DNA from: Laccaria trichodermophora | Lineage: Eukaryota > Basidiomycota > Agaricomycetes > Agaricales > Hydnangiaceae | Reading direction: 5' to 3' | Assembly: GCA_018417955.1 (NCBI GenBank) | Contig: JACTVC010000002.1 | Location: forward strand, 3,844,001-3,908,000 | DNA length: 64,000 bases | Shown here: one piece after another, positions 1 to 13,438 of the stretch | Layout of the letters: every line of letters starts with the position of its first letter | How positions within the stretch are numbered: the first letter of the stretch is position 1 | Made by a program: the position numbers and the translations under genes | Notes under the pieces: generated by a model | Told to the model about the DNA's origin: nothing | Database searches by the model: none | The model's input: only the letters and a program-made list of their open reading frames with translations

Positions 1-2504
1 CTTTCCAGCCCAACGACCCTGAGTCCAGAGGAGCTCGACGACGCCAAGAGGAGGGAAGAGGCGGATAGGGTCAGGGAAGATGGCAGAAAACGATTCGCGA
101 AAGAGATAGCTAGTAGGGTGGAAGGTCTACGAGACGCAGTGAAAAGCGTCAAGGGTGACGTCATGGGAAAGGGTACGTATGAAGAAACAGCCAATGTGAC
201 CGTGTTCACTTTCTTCCCAGATGGACTGACGCGCATTTTCGGAACAATCAAGGTGACGCCGAATATTCGCGATCTCCCCGCCAATTATCGAGCCGTTACC
301 GAATGGGCAAGAATTTCGTAGGACCTCTTCATCCTCGATTGTCGATTGGCCACTTGACTTTTGAACAGTCTGGCATCTACTATTTTTCAACAGTTCGTGG
401 CTTCCGATAATGCCTCGGAAACATTTTCCGGCCTCAAGCGCATACATGGGTTGATGCCCTATTTTATGCTCAAGACTGCTCTGAAAATTAGTAATCCAAT
501 AAGTATGATAAGGAGTGAGTTTTCTCTATCGTCTTCTTGCCGACTGCAATTGGTTGACTTTCTCTCACAGCTGTACTGGATCTTTTCCTCGCCCAACCAT
601 TTGGAGGGCGAAGTCTACTTCAACGGTATGCTCCAGGATTTATGCGACTGACTTTTGATCTTGACGTTGATTAATAGAATGTTCACGAGCTCCCTGACGG
701 AAGAAGTCAGAGTTTTAGAAGAAGAGATCGCAGCTGTAAAGGATAAAGTGGACGACCCCATCATGTGTGCCAAGATCCGCCAATTCGTATATGCACCTCG
801 CGAGATTCAAGACATGTTCAAGATGGATGCAGGTACGTCGTGAATTTTTAATTCTAAATGTCTAATTGAACATATTCATTCCAGCAACGGAAAAAATGAA
901 TGTCTTGACGGTAGTCCTTCGATCAGCCGAAGAGCCTATCCTTTCTCGCGTCCAGATGCACCGCCTCGCTAGGGCGCATCGAGCACATGCCGTTTATCTA
1001 AAGCATAGAGAATCGCTGGTCGATTCAGACGATGATGACGGGCCGCAGGACGAGGACGCTTGGTTACTCGAGGACTTGAAGGTTCTCACGCACTTGTACT
1101 CACGGCTTAGGGATCGCGAGCAACTTATCGCCTTGATCTTTGAGGTGAGAAGAGACCATGTATATCTTCACTGCTGTACTAAAAGGCTGCCTGGTTTTCA
1201 GGGGTTTACTGCAGACCTCTTGAAGGATATTATAACTATTTTCTACTCCCCATTGGCGCAGGTATATCGTGCTGCGAGCATCGCGGACTCTTTGAATGAT
1301 CTGCAAAACTTTGTCAATGATCTGATCAAGACGGTTGAACAAGTAGAACAAGGTGAGGCTCTCCCGTTTAACCTTGCTCCTCCCCCATTTACGTGTTTTA
1401 AAGCTAGCGAACAAGACCCACACCGCACAGTGCAAATATTCATTGATTTGGTTCAAAGACACGAACAATCGTTTTATCACTTTGTGCACAAAGTCCATTC
1501 CAAGGGAGAAGGGCTTTTTGACGATCTGATGCGATGGGTAGAACTATTCCTTACCTTGGTCCGCGAAGGTCTTGGAGAGCCGATCAGCCTTGAATTTCTT
1601 CTTCCTCATACGGGCAAAGAGCGTGCCGACATTTTGGCGGAAGTCGACAAAGTCGCGTTGTATCACTACAAGCTCAAGGTCATCTACGAGGACAAGCTTC
1701 GTCGCAGATTTGGAAGAGCACAGGTCACAAATGGTCAAGAGAATGACGCAGACGCTGAAGACGAAGCAACGCAGGCCCTTGTGAACGGGGTTGTTGGAGA
1801 AATCAGCTTTGGGGAACTAGTTCAAGGCGATGCAATTGATTTGGCGGCGGAGGAGACGGATGAGGAAGAGAGCAGTGATGAATACTCATCAAGTGACTAC
1901 GAGTCTGGAAGTAGCGACGAGAGTGAGGAGAGCGGTGAAGAGATCATTTCTGACAAGAGCAAAACATCGACGACAACACAGACTGTCAGACCGACTGCTC
2001 CATTGCGATCGATGACCATCGCTTCGTCATCGCGTGCGTCGCTCGTCTCGCAGCCGCCCCCTGTGCCCCGCAAACGATCCATGTCATTGAGAAACATTGG
2101 TTCAAAAAACTTTTCTCTGAGCTCGTTGTCCTTGAAGCGTAATCAGGATACTCCACCGCCCGTTCCTCCCTTGTCGGCTTCTGTGAAAAGCCCTCGTCCT
2201 CCGAGTTCTAAACCTCCAACCCCGAGTCCCATGACCCTCAACCATGCAGAAACAATGCCTCCTTCATCAAAGTCATCGCTTGCACCATCCTTGAAGCACT
2301 CCCCACCACCACAACAGCAAGGTTCGAAGAAGAAGACACCTGCCGAAACGCTGCAACCTCCTGAGCTATATCACATCCCGCAACTGCTTCCTGTGTTTGT
2401 TGAAATGGTGCGTTTTTGCATGCTACGTAGTCTCGCAATTCTGACGCTCTTTCTAGATGAGACCTCTGTTGCGGTTGAAAGAGAAACCCAAGACATCTAC
2501 ATGA
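1..2504 (+). CDS. PX-domain/DUF3818 lipid-binding protein, 3' part (LEC1/YPR097W-like)
   Basis: The gene enters from the left edge already in frame. Joining exons across introns at 318-368, 515-570, about 625-677, 833-884, 1144-1200 and about 1353-1408 gives one continuous protein. It carries blocks typical of the fungal PX-associated/DUF3818 family (yeast YPR097W): GRIFGTIK, ARISLAST, LKRIHGLMPYF, VLDLFLAQPFGGRSLLQRMF and KIRQFVYAPREIQ. A long helical region follows, then an acidic Ser/Asp/Glu-rich stretch (about 1845-1960) and a Pro/Ser-rich tail with several PPPVP-type SH3-ligand motifs. The last intron (about 2408-2455) leads to a short basic terminus and a TGA at 2502-2504. Family members bind phosphoinositides and act in membrane lipid handling. 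The PX domain itself should lie upstream, outside the window. The family call is sound; the cellular role is inference. Confidence 0.8.
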
Positions 2505-2681
2505 CGGCAATAAATCAATCTATTAACTGTAGCATATTGTTCTAATGCTTGAGCTATAACGTATGAATTCCTCAAAATACTGTATCAATAGGACATTGGT
2601 TGCAATATAGCACTTCTATGGAAATGGTGTCTGCAATCTTTCAGGGGCAAGTAACTTGCCCTTGGGGTATCCAGATGCAGT

Positions 2682-4338
2682 CTACTGTGCCTTGGTGAAC
2701 CACTTCTTCATGTTTACCTGGCCAGCCTTTTCGACAGCCTTCTTTACATCCTCTCGTTCAACGGCGGACCGATATTTGAGATATCCTTTTGCGCCATTCA
2801 CTGAAGTCGAAGAAGCGCAAACGAAGATTCTTGCCATGACAAGAGTCTCAAAAGCCTAAATTCAAGGCTTTCAGGCAACTGGTCAAGGTGAGGGAGGAAA
2901 AATCAATCACGCTTAAAAGCACGTCAGTGGAACAGCGGACCATCCCGATGCTGCCTCCATTAATCTGCACCGGTGCCAAAGTGGACGACCGAACTTGAGC
3001 GCGGAATAAATCGTGAAGTATTTCAAAAGTAAACAACGGATGGCCTGCCGTTTCGGAATGGGCGCTCGCGATCAGGAGACACATGCTAGGGTACGAAAGA
3101 CCTGACGAGCCCCGTCAGTCAGAGTGCGCTTGGTCTGAATGCCACAACCTCACTTGACAAAAAGGGAAATCGAGGTCGAGCTCTTTGGGTCATTGCCGCG
3201 GATTGGAGTTGGGAAGCCGAAGGAAACGGGTTACTTGGGGTGAGTTGTAGGACCAGCGCTGTCTGTCGGCTGTAAATGACACTGCGGCACTTAGCAAGGT
3301 AGGGGGGGTGCATACCAGGAGTCTCCCAAGAGTCCGAAAATCTCGTGTTATGCTGAAAGTCTCGTTAAGGGTTTCCTCCACGGCTTTGTCCGCAAGGAAC
3401 CTATCAATATTGGCCGCCCACGCGTCTTTCCATTGCTTGTTTACTTCGTCATCGGGATCGTGGCGAACGTCAGGAAGCAAGAGAGTTTTGACGGTGCCGA
3501 GCCAATGCGTGAACGTTGTCGGAGGTCCCGTACGGATTGTTCTTCCTGAGAAACGGCTCTTTACCCTCTTTTCCAAAAGCTGGACGGTATCGACACGGCT
3601 TGTTACACCAATGACTGCCAAACCCTTTCTCCCCTGTCCAACGTGACAGCTCTGGACGGTGTCCAGAAGACAATAAAGTAGAGACTGACGTGGATGGAGT
3701 GCGAATAGATCGAACGCGTCGAGAATGATGACAGTTGGGTGTGCTAGAGTAGGGATGACTGATATGAGAGCGGGGAGATGGGATGCTGGAGGTAAAACAG
3801 CAGTTGATCCCGTCGCATGTTGGATTGGATCTTGATCGAGGAATGGGTTAGCATCCTCGTCGTTCTCGATTTCCTCCTCTGTTGGGTCATTTGCAGAAAG
3901 GAAAGTGGTACCAGTTTGTTGCGAGAGCTGAATAGCAATTTCCCGCAATGCGAGTCGGTCGTTACGCTGGGCCCAGCCCGAAAGCCGTATGACTATTGGT
4001 TTGATTTGTAGCTTTTCAAGGCAACTGTCCAGTAGCTGTTATCGAATAAATTTCTGGAAGACAGATGAAATAAATAGACGACGTGCTTGTGACTTTCCAC
4101 TTGCACGTGGTCCAAGAAGAAGACAACTGTTCCCCTCGCCGCGAATAATTGAACCTTCAAGAAGCGAAGTTATCTGTTGAGCCGCCAAGACATTAGTGTC
4201 ATACTCCTTCTCAACAAGTGGCTGAGGATGGTGTATAGAGGCGAGTATTTCTCGTTTCTGCGAGTTTATACAATGGTTTAGATGGAGTGGAAGGGATTGC
4301 GATGCCTTTTTCTGCGGGGACGTGCGCTTTGGAGGCAT
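2682..4338 (-). CDS. ORC4: Origin recognition complex subunit 4
   Basis: ORC4 is an AAA+ subunit of the six-protein complex that marks replication origins and loads the MCM helicase. The N-terminal exon (4039-4338) starts with a basic MPPKRTSP segment and has a Walker A loop, GPRASGKS. The central exon (about 3190-3948) has the Walker B-like strand VIILDAFDLF and a sensor-region segment, VIGVTSRVD. The C-terminal winged-helix exons contain FTFEILHDLFRAQV and QINGGSIGMVRCS, followed by a last exon ending in NMKKWFTKAQ and TAG (complement of 2682-2684). These C-terminal blocks are diagnostic for ORC4. The start ATG lies only 63 bp from the divergent MED20 start, so the two share a promoter. An acidic insertion (EEEIENDEDAN) lies early in the ATPase region. 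Confidence 0.9.
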
Positions 4339-4401
4339 TGAATTGAATTGAACGCGCTCTTGTCACATGCACGTGTCACGTTGTCACGGCTGCTCTCCGT
4401 T
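4339..4401. promoter_or_regulatory. 63-bp bidirectional promoter, ORC4/MED20
   Basis: This is all the DNA between the two divergent start codons. It holds a palindromic CACGTG box at 4370-4375 (bHLH/Cbf1-type site), flanked by GTCAC repeats, and an ACGCG core at about 4352-4356 resembling the cell-cycle MluI box. The core promoters must overlap the 5' ends of both genes. Binding by any factor is inference. Confidence 0.5.
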
Positions 4402-5441
4402 ATGGGATTCACTGGGTGTGTTTCAATCTTGGTTTCAACATTTTATTGTTGACCTTTTGTTCTCAGTTTAGCTCGTTGGGTCAATGCACCGACCACTTCT
4501 CTGCAACAGGTTCAAGAAAATATAACGCTCAACCACAACGTATGAAGTTCGTTCTCCTCGCCAGTCCACGCCCTCTTTATCCCCAAGTAGGGCCAGTACA
4601 AAGGCAAATGGCATCTTTCTGTTCGATCATACCGTTCCACCTTGGGTCAAGTTCCTGGCTTCCATGTGCCCTCTGAAAGGATTATGTGTGCTCTCACTAT
4701 GAATGAAAACGTCTTTGTCCTTTTGGAAGATCCCATGGCGCCTACACGAGGAGATGTCCTTGCCGCGGCTCCTCCAGGACAGGAAGCAGCTTACATTCAA
4801 GGACCAACTCACTATCGCACAGCTTTTCTTACAATACGACCACCAGGTGCTCTTGAACAACTTTTGACTCAGCTCAAAGCACGGTGGGCCGCTGTCCGAC
4901 AATCTTCCTCAGGGCCCCAACGAGGTCAGACTACTGGGCAACAGCTCTTCATTGAAGGGCACATATTTGCTATCGGGACTGACTGGTTGGTTCGTGTCGG
5001 GAACGTCGTTCTCGCAGGGGGTGCTGTCAAGGGCATGCTCCTCGAGGTACGTTGCTTTCGCTATTCACTCTTTTTTTAAAATTTATTGTTAACGATTAGG
5101 CCGAATATTTGCCATTACCCCTTCTTCATTCCCCAATAACTGACGGAACATCTGAACTTCTATCCAACCTGCTCACCTCTTTACTTCCAAACGTGAGCGG
5201 TGCAACTACAGTTGCAGTGACAATAAGTGAATCCCAGTGGGAAGAAGTGCTTTGGGATCGGGAGGAAGAGGCAAGGGGAAGGACCAATGTCACAGATTCC
5301 GAGCCCAAGCTCGAAGATGACGTCTATGCATACGGAGACGAGGATATTCTTGAGCAGAAACAGGATTGGGTTGGAGTAAACAGGGATCGACGGTCAGCGT
5401 ATTTAATAATGGGTGCTTTACGATCAGAAGGTATAATGTAA
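4402..5441 (+). CDS. MED20: Mediator complex subunit 20 (head module)
   Basis: Med20 belongs to the Mediator head module, which bridges activators to RNA polymerase II. Four exons join in frame: 4402-4414, 4472-4539, 4591-5046 and 5100-5441, giving 292 residues. The start is supported by a MGFTxxRW opening, as in other Med20 proteins, and by the splice phases. Exon 2 gives ARWVNAPTTSLQQVQENI; exon 3 gives KGKWHLSVRSYRS and the family signature DWLVRVGNVVLAGG followed by VKGMLLEAEYLPLP across the last intron. The C-terminus is acidic. The second intron ends at an unusual AAGTAG acceptor, but the resulting frame and conservation are clear. Confidence 0.85.
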
Positions 5442-5578
5442 CACTTGAACTTGAATAGTACAAAGCTTATCTTCACATCCTGTGACAACATGCGGCCCTT
5501 CTTGCGATCAGGTCCACTTGTTTCTATCTCCCCACGGCGTCCAGCTCATTTTGAGCAGCTCCAACCACTCGGCAAGGG

Positions 5579-7492
5579 ATGTTATGGCGTCTGCAACACT
5601 CGAGGACTAACATGATCGCGTACGTTTTGCGAAGACGGCGTCCGTCACCCCACCCCAGTCTCGGAAACGTTCGACACCAATCGACCCCTTCGCAATTCTA
5701 CCATAATAAACAACTGGAATTATACGCCTCCAAGGAAGCTAAACCACTGACCTTGAGGCAACTTGTACGCGGTCTCCTGATGTACGCGACTGGGTGACGA
5801 ACAACTGTTAGGTTTTTTTTGGTCGCTCAATGAATGTAGACCGGCTCCTCAAGGTACCTCCAACACCACCTCAGTTATTACGGAAAAACTTAGGGTTGTC
5901 ATAGAGTGCCAATTACGTTCGTACCGAATTGCCAGTGCGGATCGCTCACCGATTGCGCGACCTACAAGCGTTGCCGTATGTCGTTGTGACGCAGGAAGGG
6001 GTGGCGAAAGTTTATGAGGTTGGCACCATTCTTCACCAGAACAGCATGCTGACGGGACTACATCAGCTTTACTGGTCCGCATTCGAAAAGTGAGGAAACT
6101 TTTCAACCTTCTGCCTAACATTACGCAAACTTACTCTTTAAAATATACATAGATTTCGAAACTATCCACCTGTAACAACGCTCAAGGAGAATGAGGATTT
6201 TTGCAACTTTCTTAGGGTCTTGCTGGACGAACAGTTGCGTTGCTATCGAAGTTCCGACTAATCAAGCTGTCTCTAACATTCCTTACAGTGCATCTGTCAT
6301 TCCCAATTTATCCCTTGGATTGTCTCTCTCGTCTCCATACTTACCCCCGGAGAAGCTGGACGCCTTCATGCGTCGAATGCTTATTTCGAGAATATCTCGT
6401 CGAGTTCTAGCCGAGCATCACATTGCACTATCAGAAATGTATGGCGGACTCAAAAACGAAGAACCTGAAGAGCCTCACGTCGGCATCATCTTCACAGGGT
6501 TAAAGGTAAAGAGAAGCATCGAGAAATGCGTCAAACTCTTGACAGAAAGGCCCATGTGGCTCGAAGTTGGTGGCAGGGCTGCAATGGATGTACACTGGCC
6601 CCAGGTCGAGATTGATGGTCATCTCGACGCCAAGTTTGCCTATATCCGCGAGCATTTCGAGTGCGTTTACCCCCATGTTTTACACCACAACCTCATCAAT
6701 GCCTCAGGTATATTGCCTTTCAGCTCTTGAAGAATGTAATAATAGTTCACCTCTACAAGTATTAATCGAAGTTGATCCTTCTGCTAGTCAATGCGATCGA
6801 CGGTTTTGAAACACCAGGGCGTCCCCGTGCTTCCTCCTATACAGGTGACAATTGTCGCCGGGGAGAACGATATTGGTCTCCGAATATCAGACCAAGGTCA
6901 GTATTTACGAACACCCTATCTTTACCAGTTTCAACTGCACTGAGCTAGGTGGTGGGCTCTCGAGCTTTCAAAACGAGATCAGCAATCCTTCAGACCTATT
7001 CTCCTTCTCCCATATTCGGAACGCGACGCGTCTAGAAGACTCTCGCCTCGGTGCTCTTCGCGTGGCCAGTGAACATGGACTGCGCGCAACGGTTGACGAA
7101 CAAGTAAGCCACTGGCAGCAGCTTGCACCTTCAAAGGGTCAGGCCGTCGGACGTGAGGAGAATTCTGCACCTAGAGACTCTCCACAACCACGAATCGGCA
7201 TAGGTTTGCCCATGAGTTATATTTTTGCAACGTGAGGACTATCGAGTGGGTTCGAACCGTGGGCGCTCATGAATAATTGATCAGCTACTTTGGTGGATCA
7301 TTGGAATTAGTTTCTTTGGATGGATGGGGTACGCACTAGGCTTTCTCTTTCCTTAGATATCGACAAACCGATGGCTCTGCAGGTACTGATGTCTATCTCC
7401 GACTTCCAAAACTGGTGGGTAAAACTTGTTCCCTTGATACTGTTGGTGCTGACATCCCGCAGGGAACAAATTTAGAGGGAATCGAAGTATAG
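5579..7492 (+). CDS. Mitochondrial alpha-ketoacid dehydrogenase kinase (PDK/BCKDK family)
   Basis: The enzyme phosphorylates and switches off pyruvate or branched-chain ketoacid dehydrogenase in the mitochondrial matrix. The protein begins with an Arg-rich, Ser-containing segment that looks like a mitochondrial presequence, then FYHNKQLELYASK. Many short introns interrupt it. Joined exons give NVDRLLK, LPVRIAHRLRDLQALPYVVV, the H-box region LLDEHASVIPNLS, the N-box LLKNAMRS, the G1 region GENDIGLRISDQGGG and the G2 region GIGLPMS, and end with GTDVYLRLPKLGTNLEGIEV. These are GHKL-fold ATP-binding motifs in the order expected for the family. A linker rich in polar residues (about 7085-7190) precedes the G2 box. 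I cannot tell PDK from BCKDK by eye. The start at 5579 is the best ATG, but one at 5611 is also possible. Confidence 0.85.
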
Positions 7493-7612
7493 AACGGAAG
7501 CTCAAGATATTCCGCCCAAATGTTCATTATTTGTACGAGCCAAATAAAGCTGTGTATTACTCTATTTAGGTCATCAATATTCCTCCTCTCTCCTCATCCA
7601 CCATTCCAGAAC

Positions 7613-8829
7613 ATGGCTTCAAGTGATCTTCTAGCGCAAATTCAGGCAGGAAAGAAGTTGAAAAAGGCGGAGACTTATGACAGAAGTGCTCCCGCGGTTG
7701 AAACAGCAAAGGGCGGCAGGGCGGCTTCATCCTCCGCTGCGGTTGGACCGCCAATGGGTGGTCCTATGGGAGGTGGTGGTCCTCCCCAACTGGGAGGTTT
7801 GTTCGCTGGCGGAATGCCCAAGCTGAAGCCAGCTGGGCAAGGTAGTCTTGGTACGTTAGTTCTATTCCCTCAACACCAGCAGACCCAATTTACCCCGAAT
7901 AGCTAAGCCTCCGACGTTAGGGAAGCCCCCAACGATACCGAAATCAGACATTTCAACCTCAAGTTCTTCTTCTTCGCCTTCAAGAGCAGTACCTCCGAAG
8001 CCTCCAACAGTGGCTCCTTTGAAACCTTCGGCTCCTAAACCTCCTGCTTCGAAACCCCCTACCTCAGGACCCACACCTCCTAACAGGCCTGCTCCAAGTC
8101 TGCCTCCTCGAGCAACCATCAGTGCACCACCTAATGCTAATGCCCCATTACCACCCCGGCGAGCCCCGCCGCCCGTGCGGAATCCGAGCCCACCAGCATC
8201 TCCACCTGCCATCCCACCTAGAGGCCAGTCTCCACTCCGAACATCGTCGCTCTCACGACCTCCTCCTGCAATACCTCCTCGTAACAACCCTCAAGTAGGC
8301 CACTTGCCGAGTAAGCTTGCACCCTCTGCGCCTTCTTTGCCACCCAGGGGTCCGCCACCACCACCTCGCCGCCCTTCCAGTACAACTCCTCCGACACCAG
8401 CCCGATCCGCTCCTCCACCTCCAGCACGCAAACCGCCCTTGTCGGGTTCTCCAGCTCAGCCATCTCGCGTTCGGGCTCTCTCCGAAGCAGAACTCTCATC
8501 TCCAGAATCTCCCTCTTTGGCGGACCGAACCCCGTCTCCTCCGTCAAGACCACCTAGTAAATTCCCGCCCCCTCCTGGAAGTCGACGAATTCCTACCGCC
8601 GCGGCATCCGAGCGACCTCCAGCGCCACGACGAAGAAGTAAGTAAGACTTGTCGTCGACGATCCTCGTAGTGTTAACGGTCTGTTACAGTTCCCTCCCCT
8701 CCCCCGAAGGCAGGTGCACACACTTTCCAAGTCACAGGCTTCCCCCCGCCACGAGAATTTCACCCAAGTCAGAAACATTATGAAAGTGGGAATGTGGAGG
8801 GATGCACATTTGACACTAGTGTGTTGTGA
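7613..8829 (+). CDS. VRP1: WH2-domain verprolin/WIP-like actin regulator
   Basis: Verprolin/WIP proteins bind actin monomers through WH2 motifs and chaperone WASP to drive Arp2/3-dependent actin assembly at endocytic sites. Three exons (7613-7850, 7903-8637, 8690-8829) give 370 residues. The N-terminus has one WH2 motif, LLAQIQAGKKLKKAET (residues about 5-20). A Gly-rich segment (PMGGPMGGGGPP) follows, then some 250 residues dominated by Pro, Ser and basic residues with repeated PPxxPP and PxPPR profilin/SH3 ligands. The C-terminus contains FPPPREFHPSQ, which resembles the WASP-binding end of WIP. Fungal verprolins are often longer, so this is a compact member. Low complexity makes orthology rest on the two terminal motifs. 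Confidence 0.8.
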
Positions 8830-9282
8830 AGGGGTACGCGAGAGACAATGAATACCAGATTACATCACTGAGATGTGATTCGTTGGTTGGTTGCTGAAGG
8901 CGATGCTTATCTAAATGTCGGAAAAAGTTGGAGCGGTAGAGGAACTTGTGATGCATGTCGTTTCCTCCGGGGATATATCGCTCTTACATTGGATGCATTC
9001 CCAGCTGTACATATATGTGTAGAGAGCAATAGAAGACTAGAGTGAAGACTACTGACCGTCTTTCAAAATTGAAGAACAATACATAATTATTTGTGAGGCA
9101 CGCAAGAGGCACGGCCCTGGCTGCTAGCGCCAAGGAATGCCGTACCGATTCCTTGCGGCGGTCCTGGCACGCTTGCGGCCGTCAGCTGCCCAGGAGGGGC
9201 CCTAACATGCGAACATGTACAGCTTTCTTCAACCAAGTTCCTCATATTTTATTATACCCCATCATACCCAACATCACATTCT
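8830..9282. other. Intergenic region with GC-rich hairpin segment
   Basis: There is no convincing gene here. From about 9097 to 9210 the base composition turns markedly GC-rich. It contains an 8-bp perfect inverted repeat (CAAGGAAT at 9131-9138, ATTCCTTG at 9148-9155, loop 9 nt). The segment lies just upstream of the next gene and could be promoter or leader sequence. A non-coding RNA is possible but unsupported. Confidence 0.4.
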
Positions 9283-10746
9283 ATGGACAGCGACCTTCCC
9301 CCTCCCGCCTATTCCGAGCAAGAGTTTGATCGAAAGGTCGCCACTGTCGCACAAATATCCCTAAATACTCCCCAGCCAGCCTATACCGATGAAGAAGGAT
9401 GGGAGGAATTCGATGAAGCAGCTTATGAGAGGGCTGCTGCTGCTCTCGCCTCTCTGAATGTTGCTGGTCAAGGCAGTGGATCTAATCAAGTGATCAACGG
9501 TGCATCTTCCCAATGGCTTCAACCTCGAAGCGATGATAAGCCATCCAAAGCGTCATCCACAAGCATCGAACCTCTGCGTATCGACAAGAAGTCCAAACCA
9601 GGGCCAACCGAAACCGCGACGAAACCACGGCCCAGTTGGCTGGCGGACGCGGAACGCATGCCGCCATCCCAAACAGCGGGTTCGAGTTCATCCTTCGTGG
9701 ATGGGCGGGGTTATACGGCACCTGCACAACCCTACAGTGATGGTGAAGAGCGGTCATCTCCTCCCCCTCCGTCATTTGAAGCGGAAGCACCTTCCTGGGG
9801 AAATCATGCAGCTGAAAATGCTGTTCCTCTCAGCTACGATGGAGGGAGCTCAACGCAGCCATCTCCTTTGGTCTCACCCCAACCTCCAGAAGCCGTGTTA
9901 CCCCCGTCAACGCCTCTGTCTCCTTTAGACATGCAGTTTCAAACCTATCCCCCTCCTCACCAGCAGCAGCAGCCCCGTATCCAGAACACCTATAACCAGG
10001 TACACGGTCGACCTGTCCGTCAATCTCTGCCTGTACCTCCAACGCAGCAGACGCTGCATGTCGTTCCAGAACCCCGCCCTACAAGCTTTGCTCCGCCCAG
10101 TATGAGATTCGCGCCATCTCCGCCTCCTCAGATGAATTTCCATTCATCTGTAGCTTACGGAAATCCATCTGTAGGTTATGGCAAAAGGACATTGGGCAAT
10201 GATATGCCAGTTATGCAAACGCAGCAGCAGCAACAACAACAACAACAACAATACCGACAACGAGGTCCATCGTTGACGTTTGACCCCAAAGACTTCTACA
10301 AGTAGGGAATCATTGTGTCGGCTTAAATAACTTTCCAAACTAATGAGTCCTTCTGCAAGCTCTGCTGTCTCAGCGCATCTGTCGACTCCCGAAAGAGCAA
10401 CGCAAGCTCGTCGGCCATACTCGTCCGTCATCTTTTCAAGCATACTATCTGTGATATGTGTCTCACCCCCGCATTGTTTAGATCCATCCCTAGTCAACAC
10501 GGCTCGCAGAACATGCAACCCATGCAATCTTACAATCAGCAAGCAAACAATAATCAATGGCCACAGGCCAACAATGCTCTAGGAGTGTATTCCCCTACCC
10601 CAGCGCTTTCTTCTAACCAGCGCCAGACAGTCGTCCAGCCGCATCCAACATACCCCAGCCAGCCTCTGTATTCGATGCCGTCCCACGGTACAAATAATAA
10701 TCAATGGGGTGGCACGAACCCACCTTATAGCGGCTATTACCAGTAA
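9283..10746 (+). CDS. Pro/Gln-rich PPxY protein of unknown function
   Basis: I do not recognise the family. Three exons (9283-10301, 10348-10422, 10482-10746) join in consistent phase to 452 residues. The N-terminus MDSDLPPPAYSEQEF carries a PPxY motif of the kind bound by WW domains (Rsp5/Nedd4-type ligases). An acidic segment follows (TDEEGWEEFDEAAYERAAAA), then a long Ser/Pro-rich disordered region, a polyglutamine run near 10221-10252, and a Gln/Asn/Tyr-rich tail ending NPPYSGYYQ. The composition suggests a disordered adaptor or prion-like protein. A role in ubiquitin-dependent trafficking would fit the PPxY motif but is only inference. Exons 2 and 3 are supported by phase, not by recognised conservation. 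Confidence 0.6.
10221..10252 (+). repeat. CAG/CAA trinucleotide repeat coding polyglutamine
   Basis: A run of CAG and then CAA triplets encodes about eleven consecutive glutamines inside the PPxY protein. Mixed codons should make it more stable than a pure CAG tract. Confidence 0.85.
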
Positions 10747-10995
10747 GCGCCTGTAATCTTGCTATGGACCATGATGGCAAGTAGTAGATAATCACATGCG
10801 TGCGCATTTGGTTGTACCAACATCGCCCCGGCTTGCGCAGAGGCTCCTAGCCTCGAGGCAAAAAGAGCCCGTATCTACGTTGGACTTTGTGTTTTAACCA
10901 TGTAATTGGTTATTTTTGTACAATTTGCGTTATATTATCCTTGTCTGGCCCCTTGCACCTTCGGCATTCCCCTTCAATTTGCGGGTTGGTTAGCT

Positions 10996-12922
<1,927 letters not shown>

Positions 12923-12940
12923 GAGGCAACATCCCATTAT

Positions 12941-12981
12941 TAGCGTGTCGTCTCACAACACCTATCTCTTACGACACGCTA
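12941..12981 (+). repeat. 11-bp inverted repeat in the kinase 3' UTR
   Basis: TAGCGTGTCGT (12941-12951) and ACGACACGCTA (12971-12981) are perfect inverted repeats separated by 19 nt, about 20 nt past the stop codon. In the transcript they would form a stable stem-loop. A role in mRNA stability or 3' end formation is inference. Confidence 0.75.
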
Positions 12982-13149
12982 TCTTTTGGTTTCGATTTTG
13001 GTGTTGTCCAATGTTCATCGAGACGAGTTTGTAGTGATTGCTGAGAAGACAATACATGTCACCACGGTGAGGGCCCAATTACTGGGATCTACAATGACAT
13101 AGTTGGGTTATACTCAACGATCGTAGATGTGTGACGGTCGCTCACCGGA

Positions 13150-13356
13150 ATGTCTGGTGCTCAATCCCACCATTCCACGCCACCGTCTCAGGATTTCCTG
13201 AGACTGCCCATTTTGGGGAAATGGTTAGAACGCAGAGACTCCTTAGCGCTTGTGTTAGCTTGTGCCCAACTAGAAGCGGGGCATGGGGTCTCTATGCCTT
13301 TGTGGGTTGTACAACGGCCCAAGGAGATGCAAATTTATCAGAAAAGAGTGAGATGA
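13150..13356 (+). CDS. Doubtful small ORF, 68 aa
   Basis: An ATG-initiated open frame encodes MSGAQSHHSTPPSQDFLR and onward, ending in RVR before TGA. It has no recognised domain, signal peptide or intron, and a second open frame overlaps it. The residue mix is protein-like, but length alone does not prove coding. It could equally be part of the SPB4 leader. Confidence 0.15.
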   Translation: MSGAQSHHSTPPSQDFLRLPILGKWLERRDSLALVLACAQLEAGHGVSMPLWVVQRPKEMQIYQKRVR

Positions 13357-13438
13357 TAATGTAGGCGTCCGAAGGGTCATTTATTTAAATGAATTTGATT
13401 TACGTAAATAATTAAAGCCTGCTTCAACTCTACTCAAG

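Larger units (their letters stand above)
12923..13438. other. Intergenic region between NDR kinase and SPB4
   Basis: Apart from the two inverted repeats near the kinase stop, I see no recognisable gene or RNA. A 68-codon open frame (13150-13356, +) is listed separately with low confidence. Confidence 0.4.

Noticed and set aside
7862..8287. 141-aa Gly-rich minus-strand ORF
   Set aside because: It is the antisense shadow of the Pro-rich verprolin coding region; Pro codons read backwards give Gly and keep frames open.
10144..10557. 137-aa minus-strand ORF with a Leu run
   Set aside because: The Leu run is the reverse of the CAG/CAA polyglutamine tract; the plus-strand exons explain this region.
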